Shown here piece by piece: positions 40,013 to 50,390 of a stretch of 60,920 bases of DNA. The stretch's first letter is position 1. Every line of letters starts with the position of its first letter. The notes under the pieces were generated by a model. The model saw only the letters and a program-made list of their open reading frames with translations. It did no database searches and was not told the DNA's origin. The position numbers and the translations under genes were made by a program. The stretch comes from Actinomycetales bacterium (GTDB lineage: Bacteria; Actinomycetota; Actinomycetes; Nanopelagicales; Nanopelagicaceae): assembly GCA_018969355.1 (NCBI GenBank), contig JAGWYO010000004.1:1-60920 (forward strand), read 5' to 3'.

Positions 40013-42111
40013 ACTTTCGTAATTTCGATCAGCACTGCGTTGGCTGGGGCAAGAATCGGCGCAGCAACTCCAATTGTTCCAAGTGCTGAACCTGACATCG
40101 TGATTCCATCCATCCAGATCGGTGGGGAAATTAACATGAAACGTGGTGTGCCAGCTGGATAAACGGCTTTGATTGAATAAGAAGCAGTTGTATCTAATCC
40201 AACAAACTTAAGATGTGATGGATGGACTGTGACCGTTGGTGTTAATTGAACGTAGGCGTATATAGATTTCTTAGTATCGGCAGAAATGACGCCGTAGAGG
40301 TATCCATGCTCATCTGGATAATCAACGCGAACTGACTTTCCGCTATGTAACAAGGCACGATTATCTTTGTAGTACTTCGCCCACGTTGCCAGGTTTGCAC
40401 GTTCTTGGTCAGTAGCTTCTGTGATATCCCATTCAATTCCAGCATGCCCAAAGAGTGCAGTTGTTGCCCGCATAGAAAGTTCTAATGTGCGCCCCGTTTG
40501 GTGCCCATGGGTTGGTCCAATGTGTGTTCCGAGCATTTCTGGTGGAATAACTTGAGTAGTCCATCGCTGAATTGTTTGGCGCTCGAGCGCATCATTGTTA
40601 TCACTTGTCCAGAAGCGATCCACATAATCAATAACACCTAAATCAATACGGGCTCCACCAGATGCGCATGATTCAATTTCAAGTCCTGGATGGCGCTTTT
40701 TTAACTCTGCAAATAAACGATAAATAGCACGTGTTTGGCGGTGAACACCTGCAGCACCTAAATGCCCAGCATCAACTAAGACACGGTTATGATCCCATTT
40801 GATGTAAACAATATTGTGAGCTGATAAGACAGCAGAAGTTTGTTCTAGCACATGCTTATAGGCACCTTCATGTCCTAGATCTAGAACAAGTTGGTGGCGC
40901 CATAGCGGTGGAGTTCGATCACCTTCATGCAAGATCCATTCAGGATGAGCACGATATAAATCTGAGTCCGGGCTAACCATTTCGCCTTCAAACCACAGGC
41001 CAAACTCAATTCCCTTGCTATTGATGTATTCAATTACTGGTGTTAATCCATGTGGCCACACGGCAGGATCAATCACCCAATCACCTAAACCCGCACAATC
41101 ATTGCGGCGGGAGTGAAACCATCCATCATCTAAAACAACGCGCTCAATACCAATCTCGGCAGCAACATCAACAAGTTCTCTTATCTTTGTTTCATCATGA
41201 TCAAAGTAGAGCGCTTCCCACATATTTAAAGTCAGTGGACGTGGGCGCTTTGGGTGAATCTCACGTGCACGAAGATGTGAATGGAAAGCTGCGCTAACGC
41301 CATCTAACCCTTGATTTGAAAACACCGCATAGAGAGCTGGGGCTTGATAACTCTCATCGGCCTTAAGAATGACTTCACCTGCAAGTAAGAGTTCACCAGC
41401 ACCAATTGACTTCTGGCCATCAAAACCACGTTCAACCAAATAATGAGAATTGCCACTCCAGGCAATCGATGTTGCCCATGCGCAACCAGATTGGAAAGAA
41501 GTGTGGGGGGTTAGCGCAATATCTGCAATTGAGAAATTATGTCCGCTTCGTCCCTCACGGGATTCACGTACCCACGTTCCAATTTGAATATCACGGCGTT
41601 GCGGTTGACGCTCATTTGACCAACGCCCTGCAAAATCTAAGGTCTGGGTTGCCTCTTGGGGCAACGGCAACCAATGAATAAACTCATTAAGAACATAGTC
41701 AGAGTTTCCAATGTTTTTAACTGTGGCATTCTGAATGAGAACACCAAAAGAATCTAAATCAAAGCTCACTATTACTTCTAACTCTGCATGAAAATCTCGA
41801 AGAGTTACTGCGCAGTGATTTTCTTGATGATGAAAATCTGTTACTTCAAATTTAGTAGACCAAGCTTTTCCATTTCGGTGACCAGAAAGTGAAGGCCGTC
41901 CTAAGAAACCACGTGCGCTCTCGCGCATCAAACCTGGAACTTGCACTTCATCCCAAGAACTATTTGCAATCGATACACGACTAGCTGCTGCGATGTCATG
42001 GTTTTGGCCAAGAATAGGGGCTCCCCAATGGGCAATTACTAAGGCTCCATTTACTACCTCGATAAGCAACGAGGAAGTTGGAGCGCTCAGTAGTGCAGTT
42101 TGCTTGGTCAC
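40009..42111 (-). CDS. Alpha-galactosidase (GH36)
   Basis: Hydrolyses terminal alpha-1,6-galactose (melibiose, raffinose, galactolipid sugars). 700 residues. The nucleophile Asp is in [10 protein letters not shown] and the acid/base Asp in [25 protein letters not shown] is also characteristic. No signal peptide, so its substrate must be imported. Only 20 nt separate its ATG from galT on the other strand, so both promoters must reach into the coding regions or be very compact. Confidence 0.95.
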   Translation of the reverse strand: MTKQTALLSAPTSSLLIEVVNGALVIAHWGAPILGQNHDIAAASRVSIANSSWDEVQVPGLMRESARGFLGRPSLSGHRNGKAWSTKFEVTDFHHQENHCAVTLRDFHAELEVIVSFDLDSFGVLIQNATVKNIGNSDYVLNEFIHWLPLPQEATQTLDFAGRWSNERQPQRRDIQIGTWVRESREGRSGHNFSIADIALTPHTSFQSGCAWATSIAWSGNSHYLVERGFDGQKSIGAGELLLAGEVILKADESYQAPALYAVFSNQGLDGVSAAFHSHLRAREIHPKRPRPLTLNMWEALYFDHDETKIRELVDVAAEIGIERVVLDDGWFHSRRNDCAGLGDWVIDPAVWPHGLTPVIEYINSKGIEFGLWFEGEMVSPDSDLYRAHPEWILHEGDRTPPLWRHQLVLDLGHEGAYKHVLEQTSAVLSAHNIVYIKWDHNRVLVDAGHLGAAGVHRQTRAIYRLFAELKKRHPGLEIESCASGGARIDLGVIDYVDRFWTSDNNDALERQTIQRWTTQVIPPEMLGTHIGPTHGHQTGRTLELSMRATTALFGHAGIEWDITEATDQERANLATWAKYYKDNRALLHSGKSVRVDYPDEHGYLYGVISADTKKSIYAYVQLTPTVTVHPSHLKFVGLDTTASYSIKAVYPAGTPRFMLISPPIWMDGITMSGSALGTIGVAAPILAPANAVLIEITKV

Positions 42112-42131
42112 AAAGGTAGAGTAACGACACT

Positions 42132-43244
42132 ATGGAGCAGAGTAAAAAACTAAGCGCTGGCATCCTTCGAAATGATCGCCTGATGGCAGATGGCCGAACC
42201 ATTCGCTATTACGACACTTCTGGTCAAAACCGAAGTGCTCAAGATGCGCGTGCCGTAGAAGAACAACCAGCAATCGGAGAACTTCGACTCGATCCCTTGG
42301 TCAATGAATGGATCGCAATGGCCTCTCACCGTCAAGGCCGAATCTTTTTGCCTCCCAAAGAACTCTGTCCGCTGTGTCCGACAAATGGAGAACTCCTAAC
42401 TGAGATTCCCGAATCAGATTTTGAAGTAGTTGTTTTTGACAACCGCTCCCCTTCTCTGCGCCCTCCTGTTGGTGATTGGGCACTACCTGATCAAGTCGGA
42501 CCAGATACTGATTTAGGAACTGCTGCTGGTAAATGTGAAGTTGTTTGTTTCACAGCAGTACATGGAAATGCATTTAAGGATTTAACCCCTGGTCGTGTGC
42601 GGGTACTTCTTGAAGCGTGGATAGATCGCACTGATGAACTCTCTCAAGAGAGCTTTATCGAGCACATCGCACCTTTTGAAAACCGTGGTGAAGAAATTGG
42701 TGTGACTCTAACCCACCCCCATGGTCAGATATATGCATATTCGTTTATCCCCCCACGTGTTGAAAAGATGTTAGCTGCTGCAAAGAAATATAGAGATTCC
42801 ACAGGAAAAGTTTTATTTGATGAAGTGGTTGCCCGTGAAATTCGCGATGAAGAACGCATCATCGCCCGCAATGATCGGTGGATTGCATTTGTGCCTTATG
42901 CGGCGCGTTATCCATTTGAAATTCATGTTGCACCACTTAACCCTGTTCCAGACTTAACTGGTCTGACCGATCAAGATAGGGATGCGTTTGCTCCCATCGC
43001 ACTGGAAGTTATGAAACGCCTTGATGGTGTCTTTGGAATTGATATGGCATATATCGCCGCATGGCACCAAGCGCCTGTTCGTGTTGGCCGGGATGTGTTG
43101 CGCTTGCACTGGCAAATCACAAGCGTGCGCCGCGCTCCTGGAAAATTAAAGTATCTGGCTGGATCTGAATCTGCCATGGGTGCATTCATCATGGATATGC
43201 GACCGGAACAATCAGCAGCGCAACTGCGTGAAGTAGTTTTGTAA
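42132..43244 (+). CDS. galT: Galactose-1-phosphate uridylyltransferase
   Basis: Leloir pathway step exchanging UMP between UDP-glucose and galactose-1-phosphate. 370 residues. Zinc-type CPLCPTNGEL and the active site THPHGQIYAYSFIPP; second His motif IHVAPL. TAGAGT at 42117-42122, 9 nt before the ATG, may be the -10. First gene of galT-galE-galK. Confidence 0.95.
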   Translation: MEQSKKLSAGILRNDRLMADGRTIRYYDTSGQNRSAQDARAVEEQPAIGELRLDPLVNEWIAMASHRQGRIFLPPKELCPLCPTNGELLTEIPESDFEVVVFDNRSPSLRPPVGDWALPDQVGPDTDLGTAAGKCEVVCFTAVHGNAFKDLTPGRVRVLLEAWIDRTDELSQESFIEHIAPFENRGEEIGVTLTHPHGQIYAYSFIPPRVEKMLAAAKKYRDSTGKVLFDEVVAREIRDEERIIARNDRWIAFVPYAARYPFEIHVAPLNPVPDLTGLTDQDRDAFAPIALEVMKRLDGVFGIDMAYIAAWHQAPVRVGRDVLRLHWQITSVRRAPGKLKYLAGSESAMGAFIMDMRPEQSAAQLREVVL

Positions 43245-44197
43245 TGCAGGTTCTAGTAACAGGTGGCACGGGTTATATTGGTTCAACGGCGGTAGATATT
43301 TTGCTCGAACAAGGTTATAACATTTCAATTCTGGATGATTGCAGCACCGGCCATGCCGATACAGCCCCTGCAGGTGTGAGTTTTATCCAAGGCTCACTTC
43401 TTAATTCCGGTGATTTAGCCCAAGCCCTTGTCGGTGTTGATGCAGTCATGCACTTTGCCGGTAAATCACTTGTTGGCGAATCTGTTGAAAAACCTGATCT
43501 GTATCACCAGGTCAATGTTGATGGAACACGTAATTTGCTCAATGAAATGCATAAAAGTGGTGTCACTAAGTTGGTCTTTTCATCATCTGCGGCAACCTAT
43601 GGTCAACCACTACAACTCCCAATTCTTGAAAGCGCGCCCACTAACCCCACCAATCCTTATGGCGCTACAAAGCTAGCTATCGATCAGATGATTGCCGCAG
43701 AATCAGCCTCAAGAGGAATTGCTGCAGCATCACTTCGCTATTTCAATGTTGCAGGTGCTCTTAAATCTAAGCGAGGTTGGTTGGCTGAACGCCATAACCC
43801 AGAGACACATTTGATTCCAAATGTTCTAAGAAGCACTCAAGAAAATCCAGTAAAGATCTTTGGCACCGATTGGCCAACATCTGATGGGACGTGTGTGCGC
43901 GATTATGTGCATGTGGTTGATTTAATCGATGCTCACATCAGAGCTTTAGAAACTCTTCACGATGGTGTGCATGAGATCTATAACCTGGGCAGTGGTGATG
44001 GATATTCAGTACGAGAAGTTGTTGCGGCTGCATCAAAAGCACTTGGTCATCCAATCCCGACTCTGGATTCACCCCGCCGTGCCGGAGATCCTGCGGTTTT
44101 AATTGCAGATATCAATAAAGCAAAAACTAGACTTGACTGGGTCCCAACTAGAGGAATCGAATCAATGGTTGCCGATACTTTGGCATCTTTTAGTTAG
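43244..44197 (+). CDS. galE: UDP-glucose 4-epimerase
   Basis: Interconverts UDP-galactose and UDP-glucose. 317 residues; NAD motif GGTGYIGSTAVD, catalytic FSSSAATYG and YGATKLAID (YxxxK). The start overlaps galT stop as TAATG, indicating coupled translation. Confidence 0.96.
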   Translation: MQVLVTGGTGYIGSTAVDILLEQGYNISILDDCSTGHADTAPAGVSFIQGSLLNSGDLAQALVGVDAVMHFAGKSLVGESVEKPDLYHQVNVDGTRNLLNEMHKSGVTKLVFSSSAATYGQPLQLPILESAPTNPTNPYGATKLAIDQMIAAESASRGIAAASLRYFNVAGALKSKRGWLAERHNPETHLIPNVLRSTQENPVKIFGTDWPTSDGTCVRDYVHVVDLIDAHIRALETLHDGVHEIYNLGSGDGYSVREVVAAASKALGHPIPTLDSPRRAGDPAVLIADINKAKTRLDWVPTRGIESMVADTLASFS

Positions 44198-44204
44198 GCA
44201 AGTG

Positions 44205-45341
44205 ATGTCAGATATTGATAAAAGCTTCGTGCAAGCATATGGTGCAGCCCCAGAAATCATTGCGGCAGCTCCAGGTCGAGTGAACTTAATTGGAGAACAC
44301 ATCGACTACAGCGATGGTTTTGTCCTGCCTTTTGCTATTAATGATCGAACCTTTGCCGCTATTCGTGTGCGCAATGATCGAAGAGTGCGCATCACCTCGA
44401 TGCAGCGCAGAAAGAAAGTAGTAGAACAGAACTTGGATGCGATTAAGCCTGGTCTTAAAGGTGAATGGGAGCGCTATCCATTCGGTGTCATCTGGTCACT
44501 GGGAATCACGAGAGGAGTTGACATCATGATTGATGGTCATGTTCCTCTAGGAGCAGGGCTATCGTCATCTGCAGCCCTTGAATGCAGTGTTGCAACTGCA
44601 CTCAATCATCTTTTTTCTTTAGGAAATTCATTGGAAGATTTAGCACGCCTAACTCAAAGGGCAGAAAATGAATATGTTGGTGTGCCATGCGGAATTATGG
44701 ATCAATCTGTTTCGCTCATGGCCCACTCAGGTTCGGCTCTGCTCTTAGATTGTCATGATCTATCAACCAGACACATTGCATTTGATGTAGCATCGAGTGG
44801 TCTTGAACTTCTCATTATTGACACACAAGCCCACCACTCACTTACCGACGGTGGTTACGCCGAACGCCGTTCATCATGTGAATCTGTTGTCACTAAATTG
44901 GGGATTGGCTCTTTGCGCGAGCTTTCACTTAATCAACTTGAGTCTTCACGTAAGGTGCTCTCCGAGACTGAGTTTATGAGAGCTCGACATGCAGTCACTG
45001 AGATGAAGCGTGTGATGGATGCCGTGGATGCTCTTGAGAAGAAGGAGTTTGCAACTCTTGGTGATTTACTCAATCAATCTCATATATCTCTTCGCGATGA
45101 CTACAACGTCTCGTGCCGAGAACTCAATTGCGCTGTGGATGCATCTATTGCTGCAGGTGCACTCGGTGCGCGCATGGTAGGTGGTGGCTTTGGTGGAAGC
45201 GCGATTGCACTCATTCGTGCTTCACGCACCACAGAAACTATTGCAGCTGTTGAAAAAGCTTTTGCTAATAATCGATTTAAAGCACCTCGCTTTTTTACTT
45301 CACTTCCGAGCCAAGGTGCAGAAATTATTCAACGGGGGTAA
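44205..45341 (+). CDS. galK: Galactokinase
   Basis: Phosphorylates galactose. 378 residues from ATG 44205, 7 nt after galE. Signature APGRVNLIGEHIDYSDGFVL, the GHMP motif PLGAGLSSSAALECS and GGGFGGSAIAL. A longer in-frame reading from 44103 lies inside galE and is not supported. Confidence 0.97.
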   Translation: MSDIDKSFVQAYGAAPEIIAAAPGRVNLIGEHIDYSDGFVLPFAINDRTFAAIRVRNDRRVRITSMQRRKKVVEQNLDAIKPGLKGEWERYPFGVIWSLGITRGVDIMIDGHVPLGAGLSSSAALECSVATALNHLFSLGNSLEDLARLTQRAENEYVGVPCGIMDQSVSLMAHSGSALLLDCHDLSTRHIAFDVASSGLELLIIDTQAHHSLTDGGYAERRSSCESVVTKLGIGSLRELSLNQLESSRKVLSETEFMRARHAVTEMKRVMDAVDALEKKEFATLGDLLNQSHISLRDDYNVSCRELNCAVDASIAAGALGARMVGGGFGGSAIALIRASRTTETIAAVEKAFANNRFKAPRFFTSLPSQGAEIIQRG

Positions 45342-45564
45342 TTGAAACAACTTCAACGCCGCCAATTGCACCTAAAACATTAAGTAAGTCAGTGGGGTCG
45401 TTGCCTGGTACAGCAACTGTTATGTCGTCATACCCACGACCATCTTCAGATTTCAGGACGACTAACCCGCGAATATCTCCGCCGGCAGCGCCAATAGCAG
45501 ATGCCAGCAAACCAAGTGATCCAGGGCGATCAGGAAGAGAGATACTAAGGCGAAATTGGGCCAT
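45325..45564 (-). CDS. ACT-domain protein
   Basis: 79 residues forming one ACT domain (FRLSISLPDRPGSLGLLASA, GGDIRGLVV), usually an amino-acid-binding regulatory module. It stands alone, so its partner is unknown. It overlaps the end of galK by 17 nt on the opposite strand. Confidence 0.8.
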   Translation of the reverse strand: MAQFRLSISLPDRPGSLGLLASAIGAAGGDIRGLVVLKSEDGRGYDDITVAVPGNDPTDLLNVLGAIGGVEVVSITPVE

Positions 45565-45598
45565 GTCTTAATAATACCGCCAAAATCTTTCGCTGACG

Positions 45599-46504
45599 TT
45601 ACGCCTCAATTACCCAAGCGCCTTTTATTGCCACCTTCACTTTGCCAAGAGGGTTTTGCGCTGGACCAGTGACAACTTTTGCAGAGTTAATAGGATCAAA
45701 CTCTGCTCCATGGCATGGACATTTCAAAGTTTTACTCGAGGGTGAGTAGGAGACTGTGCAGCCCTGGTGTGTGCAAATTGCTGAGTAAGCAAAGACGCCA
45801 GTCTTTGTTCTAAAAAGAATAGCTGGTGCACCATTACTTGCAACAAAACTGCGATTGGCCCCAACTTTCAGGGATGCTAACTTAATAATCTTAGTGCCAT
45901 TATTTGCAGCCACATTACTAGTTGCAGGTGCAGCTTTAGCAAACAGCTTTCCAGCTCCTGCAAATGCGAAAGCTAGTGCTCCAGTAATTCCAACTCGTAA
46001 GACACTACGACGCTCTAATGACATAGTTAAGACCTTTCGTTTGCCATTTCCGACTAAGAGTAATAAATAAGACAACCACAAAACTGCATATGCTGTATCA
46101 CTGGCTAGAAAGTATGGAGAAGCATGAAAACTACTAGCTAGCCACAATCCTAGCGACATTAAAAATCCTCCGAACGCTGCCAAACGTGGTGCAACCCAGA
46201 CAAGTGTGGCAAGTCCGATTGCAAACTCAGAGATCATTACAAATCCACCTACTAAACTGGCATGTTCAATTAACTTGTTAAAAGCAAAGCCCATGGGAGA
46301 TTGAGTTGAATATCCCGATAACTCAGTTCCGATATAGGTAGAAGAGCCTGGAGTTAGAAAACCTGAATCCGTGGCTTTATCCCATCCAGCATAAATCCAT
46401 GTGATTCCAAGCCACAGGCGCATGATTTGAAGAGCTGGCGCTTGCCCTTTCCAGGATGTGGTGGCAGTGCGCACATAACTTTGAATCAAGTTCATAAGAG
46501 GCAT
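45599..46504 (-). CDS. DoxX-like membrane domain fused to a Rieske domain
   Basis: 301 residues. Residues 25-155 form a four-helix DoxX/DoxD-type membrane module (MRLWLGITWIYAGWDKATD). An internal twin-arginine-like motif ERRSVLR (164-170) followed by a hydrophobic segment (GALAFAFAGAG) looks like a Tat signal. Residues 205-301 form a Rieske domain with CTHQGC (ligands C244, H246) and CPCHG (ligands C262, H265; C249/C264 disulfide). This suggests a quinone- or thiosulfate-linked electron-transfer protein with its cluster outside the membrane. The substrate is unknown. Confidence 0.85.
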   Translation of the reverse strand: MPLMNLIQSYVRTATTSWKGQAPALQIMRLWLGITWIYAGWDKATDSGFLTPGSSTYIGTELSGYSTQSPMGFAFNKLIEHASLVGGFVMISEFAIGLATLVWVAPRLAAFGGFLMSLGLWLASSFHASPYFLASDTAYAVLWLSYLLLLVGNGKRKVLTMSLERRSVLRVGITGALAFAFAGAGKLFAKAAPATSNVAANNGTKIIKLASLKVGANRSFVASNGAPAILFRTKTGVFAYSAICTHQGCTVSYSPSSKTLKCPCHGAEFDPINSAKVVTGPAQNPLGKVKVAIKGAWVIEA

Positions 46505-46541
46505 AGTAAAGGTCGAGCCTGAGAATAGGTCCAGTGAGCCG

Positions 46542-46613
46542 CTCCCTGACTTGGATTCGAACCAAGAACCTGTCGATTAACAGTCGACTGCTCTGCCGTT
46601 GAGCTATCAGGGA
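46542..46613 (-). tRNA. tRNA-Asn (anticodon GTT)
   Basis: 72-nt cloverleaf on the minus strand: acceptor TCCCTGA/TCAGGGA, D arm GCTC/GAGC, anticodon stem GTCGA/TCGAC around CTGTTAA (GTT), T arm CTTGG TTCGAAT CCAAG, discriminator G. No CCA encoded. It follows dnaG by about 55 nt. Confidence 0.97.
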
Positions 46614-46668
46614 TCAGTAGAGCGCAAACTCTAGCGCACGCACAGGCCTTGGCTGAAATTGAGGGTAT

Positions 46669-48513
46669 TTAAAGGCCTCCAAGGGCCAAATCATGCAGAT
46701 TTCGGCGGGCGCTTTCGAGGGCTACTAATTGCGCAAAAGCTGCGTTGTATTCAATTTCATTTTCAAGTGGATTAAGTCTTTGTAACGATGATTTGAGTTC
46801 TGCAATAGAGCGAGAAATAGCAACTTCGCGCAACCTGGCAACGATGCTCTCAACATATGCAGCACTAGGTCTTCCATCGGCGCGAATTGGTTCAACTGTT
46901 AGCTCGGTAAACAAAGTTTTAATGCGCTCATCACTAATGGTTTCTGCAGAAAGTGTAGGAGTTTCATCTATCGTCTTTCGTAGTTCTTTATATGCAGGGT
47001 GGGTGAAGGCACCTGATTCGATATCACTCCATAGAGTTCCTGTGAAAAGTGACGCCTCTTGCAATCTAGCTTTTAATACTTCACGCTCTAATATCAACCG
47101 TGCTTCATTTGGGTCTGGGCGCCAATTACTATTTTCTTGCGTTGTTAGCTCAATAGTTTCACTCACTGTAGGTTGACTCTTCACACCTTGAGCCACAGCC
47201 TTTGAAACTATTTCAACCTCTGTGCCAAGCCATCCTGCAAGTAAGCGGGTGTATTCAGGGCGAAGTGATTTATCACGAATCTGTGCCACCAGAGGTGCTG
47301 CGGCATTGAGGGCATTCACACGACCCTCTGCACTATCTAATTTGTGGTGAGCAAGTTCTGCGCGGATTGCAAACTCAAAGAGTGGAACTCGGCGAGCAAT
47401 TAAATCACGCAAGGCTAAATCTCCTTTTTGTTGGCGCAGCTCGCATGGATCTAAACCATCTGGCTCAACTGCCACAAAAGTTTGAGTGACAAATTTTTGA
47501 TCTTCGCTAAATGCACGAAGGGCAGCCTTTTGACCTGCAGCATCACCATCGAATGTAAAGATTACTTCGCCTCTAAATGAATCATCATCCATGAGCAATC
47601 TGCGCAAGATGCGGATGTGGTCTGCGCCAAATGCTGTTCCACATGTGGCAACTGCCGTTGTGATTCCTGCTAATTGCGCTGCCATCACATCGGTATATCC
47701 CTCAACTATGACGGCCTGGCGCTTCTTTGCAATCTCTTTTTTAGCTGCATCTAAACCATAGAGAACTTGGCTCTTTTTATAGACTGGAGTCTCTGGGGTA
47801 TTAAGGTATTTAGGCCCCTGATCTTCTTCATCGCTGGCAAGTTTTCGGCAACCAAAACCAACTACATCTCCAGAGATATCTCTAATCGGCCAGGTTAGGC
47901 GATTGCGGAATCTATCGATTGGACCGCGCTGTCCCATCTTGGAAAGTCCAGCAGTTTCAAGTTCATCAATACTGTAACCCTGTGCGCGTAAGTGCTTCGT
48001 CAATGCATCCCACTCATCTGGTGCAAATCCCACACCAAATTGCATACAGGCATCTTTATCAAAACCACGATTGGTTAGTAATTCTCTGCCATGGGCGGCA
48101 TCTGGTGATGTATTGAGTTGCTCTTGATAAAAACGTGCAGCCTCCGTGTTTGCAGCAATCAGGCGTGAGCGAGCACCGGCTGAAAATGCAGGTGTTGATG
48201 AACCGCCTTCGTCATATCGCAATGTGTATCCCATGCGATCTGCCAGGCGTTCAATAGTTTCAGTAAAAGTTAAATGATCAATCTTCATTAAAAATGCGAT
48301 GACATCCCCACCAGTCTGGCACCCAAAGCAGTGAAAATAGCCTTTGCTTGGTGTTACGTGAAATGAAGGAGATTTTTCATCATGGAAAGGACATAGGCCT
48401 TTCTTTTGTCCTGCGCCAGCGCTCTTTAATTGAACATACTCCCCCACGATTTCATCGATAGGTGCACGGTCGCGGATGTATGCAACATCTTCATCTCGAA
48501 TACGCCCGCTCAT
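46669..48513 (-). CDS. dnaG: DNA primase
   Basis: Synthesises RNA primers for replication. 614 residues. CHC2 zinc finger at the N-terminus (CPFHDEKSPSFHV then CFGCQTGGD), Toprim core with VIVEGYTDVMAA and FDGDAAGQKA, and a C-terminal helicase-binding region. It starts 9 nt after dgt; dgt-dnaG is a common actinobacterial order. Confidence 0.97.
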   Translation of the reverse strand: MSGRIRDEDVAYIRDRAPIDEIVGEYVQLKSAGAGQKKGLCPFHDEKSPSFHVTPSKGYFHCFGCQTGGDVIAFLMKIDHLTFTETIERLADRMGYTLRYDEGGSSTPAFSAGARSRLIAANTEAARFYQEQLNTSPDAAHGRELLTNRGFDKDACMQFGVGFAPDEWDALTKHLRAQGYSIDELETAGLSKMGQRGPIDRFRNRLTWPIRDISGDVVGFGCRKLASDEEDQGPKYLNTPETPVYKKSQVLYGLDAAKKEIAKKRQAVIVEGYTDVMAAQLAGITTAVATCGTAFGADHIRILRRLLMDDDSFRGEVIFTFDGDAAGQKAALRAFSEDQKFVTQTFVAVEPDGLDPCELRQQKGDLALRDLIARRVPLFEFAIRAELAHHKLDSAEGRVNALNAAAPLVAQIRDKSLRPEYTRLLAGWLGTEVEIVSKAVAQGVKSQPTVSETIELTTQENSNWRPDPNEARLILEREVLKARLQEASLFTGTLWSDIESGAFTHPAYKELRKTIDETPTLSAETISDERIKTLFTELTVEPIRADGRPSAAYVESIVARLREVAISRSIAELKSSLQRLNPLENEIEYNAAFAQLVALESARRNLHDLALGGL

Positions 48514-48522
48514 AGGTTCATC

Positions 48523-49740
48523 TTAACGAGAAGCTAACAAACGGGCATGGAGGGCATATGCGCCTGGGTCAGTTAAGGCTGCTACTTGATCAATTATCAC
48601 GCGCATGCGAGCGATTTCATCGCCGGCCTCATTCCAACTCTTGAGGAAAAAGGAATCTAACTCCTGTGGTGCGCGTGCTCGAAGCATTTCAACAAGCTCA
48701 CTCACAATGAGCTGCTGCTTGGCATAGCGATCTTGTGAATGCGCAGCATTAATTAAGTAGTGTCCTGCAATGGCTTTTAAGAAGTCCACTTCAACGATCT
48801 GCTCACGAGGGATTTCAAGATCTGCGCTATAGCGAGAAAGTGGACCATCACCATGCACCTTACGTGTCTCAAGCTCTGCTGCTAAAACAAAGCGACCAAT
48901 GAGCTGGCTTGTTGAGTCCTTCAACCGTGCAAGAGAGCGATGTGTTCCATCGTAATAATGTGGCCAAGCAGATAGAGCAGATAAACGCTTGTGAGCATCA
49001 ATGGCTTCTTGTGGGGAAGCATCACTGCCATAATCTCGCACCATCACTGAATAAATCTCTTCATAATCTGATTCAAATCTCTTGACTGAAATTTGCTTGG
49101 CAAAAATCGCATCTTCCAAATCATGTACCGAATAGGCACAATCATCAGACCAATCCATAATTTGGGCTTCAATACATTTTTTATCAACTGGTGCACCTTG
49201 TCGCATCCAGTTGAATACTTCAACATCATCGTCGTACACACCGAATTTGCGTGGATTGTGCGAACGTGGCCATGGGTATTTCGTTGCACCATCGAGTGAA
49301 GCCCTTGTTAAATTAAGCCCAACACTATTTCCATCGCTATCTACCGTCTTTGCTTCAAGTCGCACAAGTAACCGAAAGCTTTGAGCATTTCCTTCAAAGC
49401 CTCCAAACTCTGTTGCAAGAGACGCTAACGCTTCCTCACCGTTGTGACCAAAAGGTGGATGGCCCAAATCATGGGCTAGACATGCCGTGTCTTGTAGATC
49501 TGGATCTGCGCCTAGCGATTCACCCAGTTCCCGACCAATTTGAGCACACTCTAATGAGTGGGATAAACGTGTGCGCTGAAAATCATTTTCCCAAGGAACT
49601 GCCACTTGGGTCTTTGCAGCTAATCGGCGAAGTGCGGCTGAATGAATAACTCGGGCGCGATCGCGCATGAACTCTGTTCGACCAGCGCGCTTTGCGGGCT
49701 CATCAAGAAATCTCTCTTGATCATGCTGGCTATAACTCAC
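48523..49740 (-). CDS. dgt: Deoxyguanosinetriphosphate triphosphohydrolase-like protein
   Basis: HD-domain dNTPase, 405 residues. HD motifs: HSLECAQIGRE and ACLAHDLGHPPFGHNGEEAL, then MDWSDDCAYSVHDLED. The N-terminal RDRARVIHSAALRRLAAKTQV is typical. It probably controls dNTP pools. Overlaps the YdcF-like gene by 4 nt. Confidence 0.93.
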   Translation of the reverse strand: MSYSQHDQERFLDEPAKRAGRTEFMRDRARVIHSAALRRLAAKTQVAVPWENDFQRTRLSHSLECAQIGRELGESLGADPDLQDTACLAHDLGHPPFGHNGEEALASLATEFGGFEGNAQSFRLLVRLEAKTVDSDGNSVGLNLTRASLDGATKYPWPRSHNPRKFGVYDDDVEVFNWMRQGAPVDKKCIEAQIMDWSDDCAYSVHDLEDAIFAKQISVKRFESDYEEIYSVMVRDYGSDASPQEAIDAHKRLSALSAWPHYYDGTHRSLARLKDSTSQLIGRFVLAAELETRKVHGDGPLSRYSADLEIPREQIVEVDFLKAIAGHYLINAAHSQDRYAKQQLIVSELVEMLRARAPQELDSFFLKSWNEAGDEIARMRVIIDQVAALTDPGAYALHARLLASR

Positions 49741-50390
49741 GGCATAACCTTAGTGACGATATCTGCACCGGGTAAATGATCACTGACTTGAATGCCTCGC
49801 CTACCCACAGTTATGTAGACCAAATAGGCTCCAGCTTCACGTAGCAAGTACTTATAACTAGAGTTTATTATGGAATTAGGCCCGCTTTGAACCGGTGAAC
49901 AAGTACTGACTACTCCTTGATCATTAGCCATCGTCATCGCGCGTTTGCAGTGATAGGGATCAGTAACAATGATGACATCACTGACATATCGCTTCTTCAT
50001 AAACGCTGTGTATGCCTTAGTACTAGCTAAGGTATCTCTACCTTCTTCAATTGCAGTTATATTTTTAGATGCAATGCCATGTGTACGAAGCCAGAATTTT
50101 CCCGATGCTGCCTCAGTTGTGCGGTCCCCCGGAGCACCTGCCCCTACTGTAATAATCGTTGGCGCATATCCTAAATCAAATATTCTCTGTGCTTCTTTTA
50201 ACCGAGCTTCTAGCGCTTCACCAGGTCGCCCATTTAATTGCGCAGCTCCTAAAACAACAATGACATCAGCCTGACGCACAATTGGATTCTTTGCAGCGCG
50301 CCATACTTGAGAAACGGCATAGCCGGGTGCGATTAGCCCTATAACAACAATGATTGAGATTGCTCGACGAATCCACCTGAAGAGAAACAT
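49737..50390 (-). CDS. YdcF/DUF218 family membrane-anchored protein
   Basis: 217 residues with one N-terminal membrane segment (AISIIVVIGLIAPGYAV) and a DUF218 domain (ADVIVVLGAAQLNGRPG, LARLKEAQRIFDLG, TVGAGAPGDRTTEA, IIVTDPYHCKRA). Family proteins are linked to envelope polysaccharide or vancomycin-tolerance phenotypes (SanA/YdcF), but the reaction is unproven. Its ATG directly follows the dusB stop-side junction in the same operon. Confidence 0.85.
   Translation of the reverse strand: MFLFRWIRRAISIIVVIGLIAPGYAVSQVWRAAKNPIVRQADVIVVLGAAQLNGRPGEALEARLKEAQRIFDLGYAPTIITVGAGAPGDRTTEAASGKFWLRTHGIASKNITAIEEGRDTLASTKAYTAFMKKRYVSDVIIVTDPYHCKRAMTMANDQGVVSTCSPVQSGPNSIINSSYKYLLREAGAYLVYITVGRRGIQVSDHLPGADIVTKVMP

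Noticed and set aside
44103-44204. Upstream extension of galK
   Set aside because: It lies within galE in another frame and is not similar to galactokinases; ATG 44205 has suitable spacing after galE.
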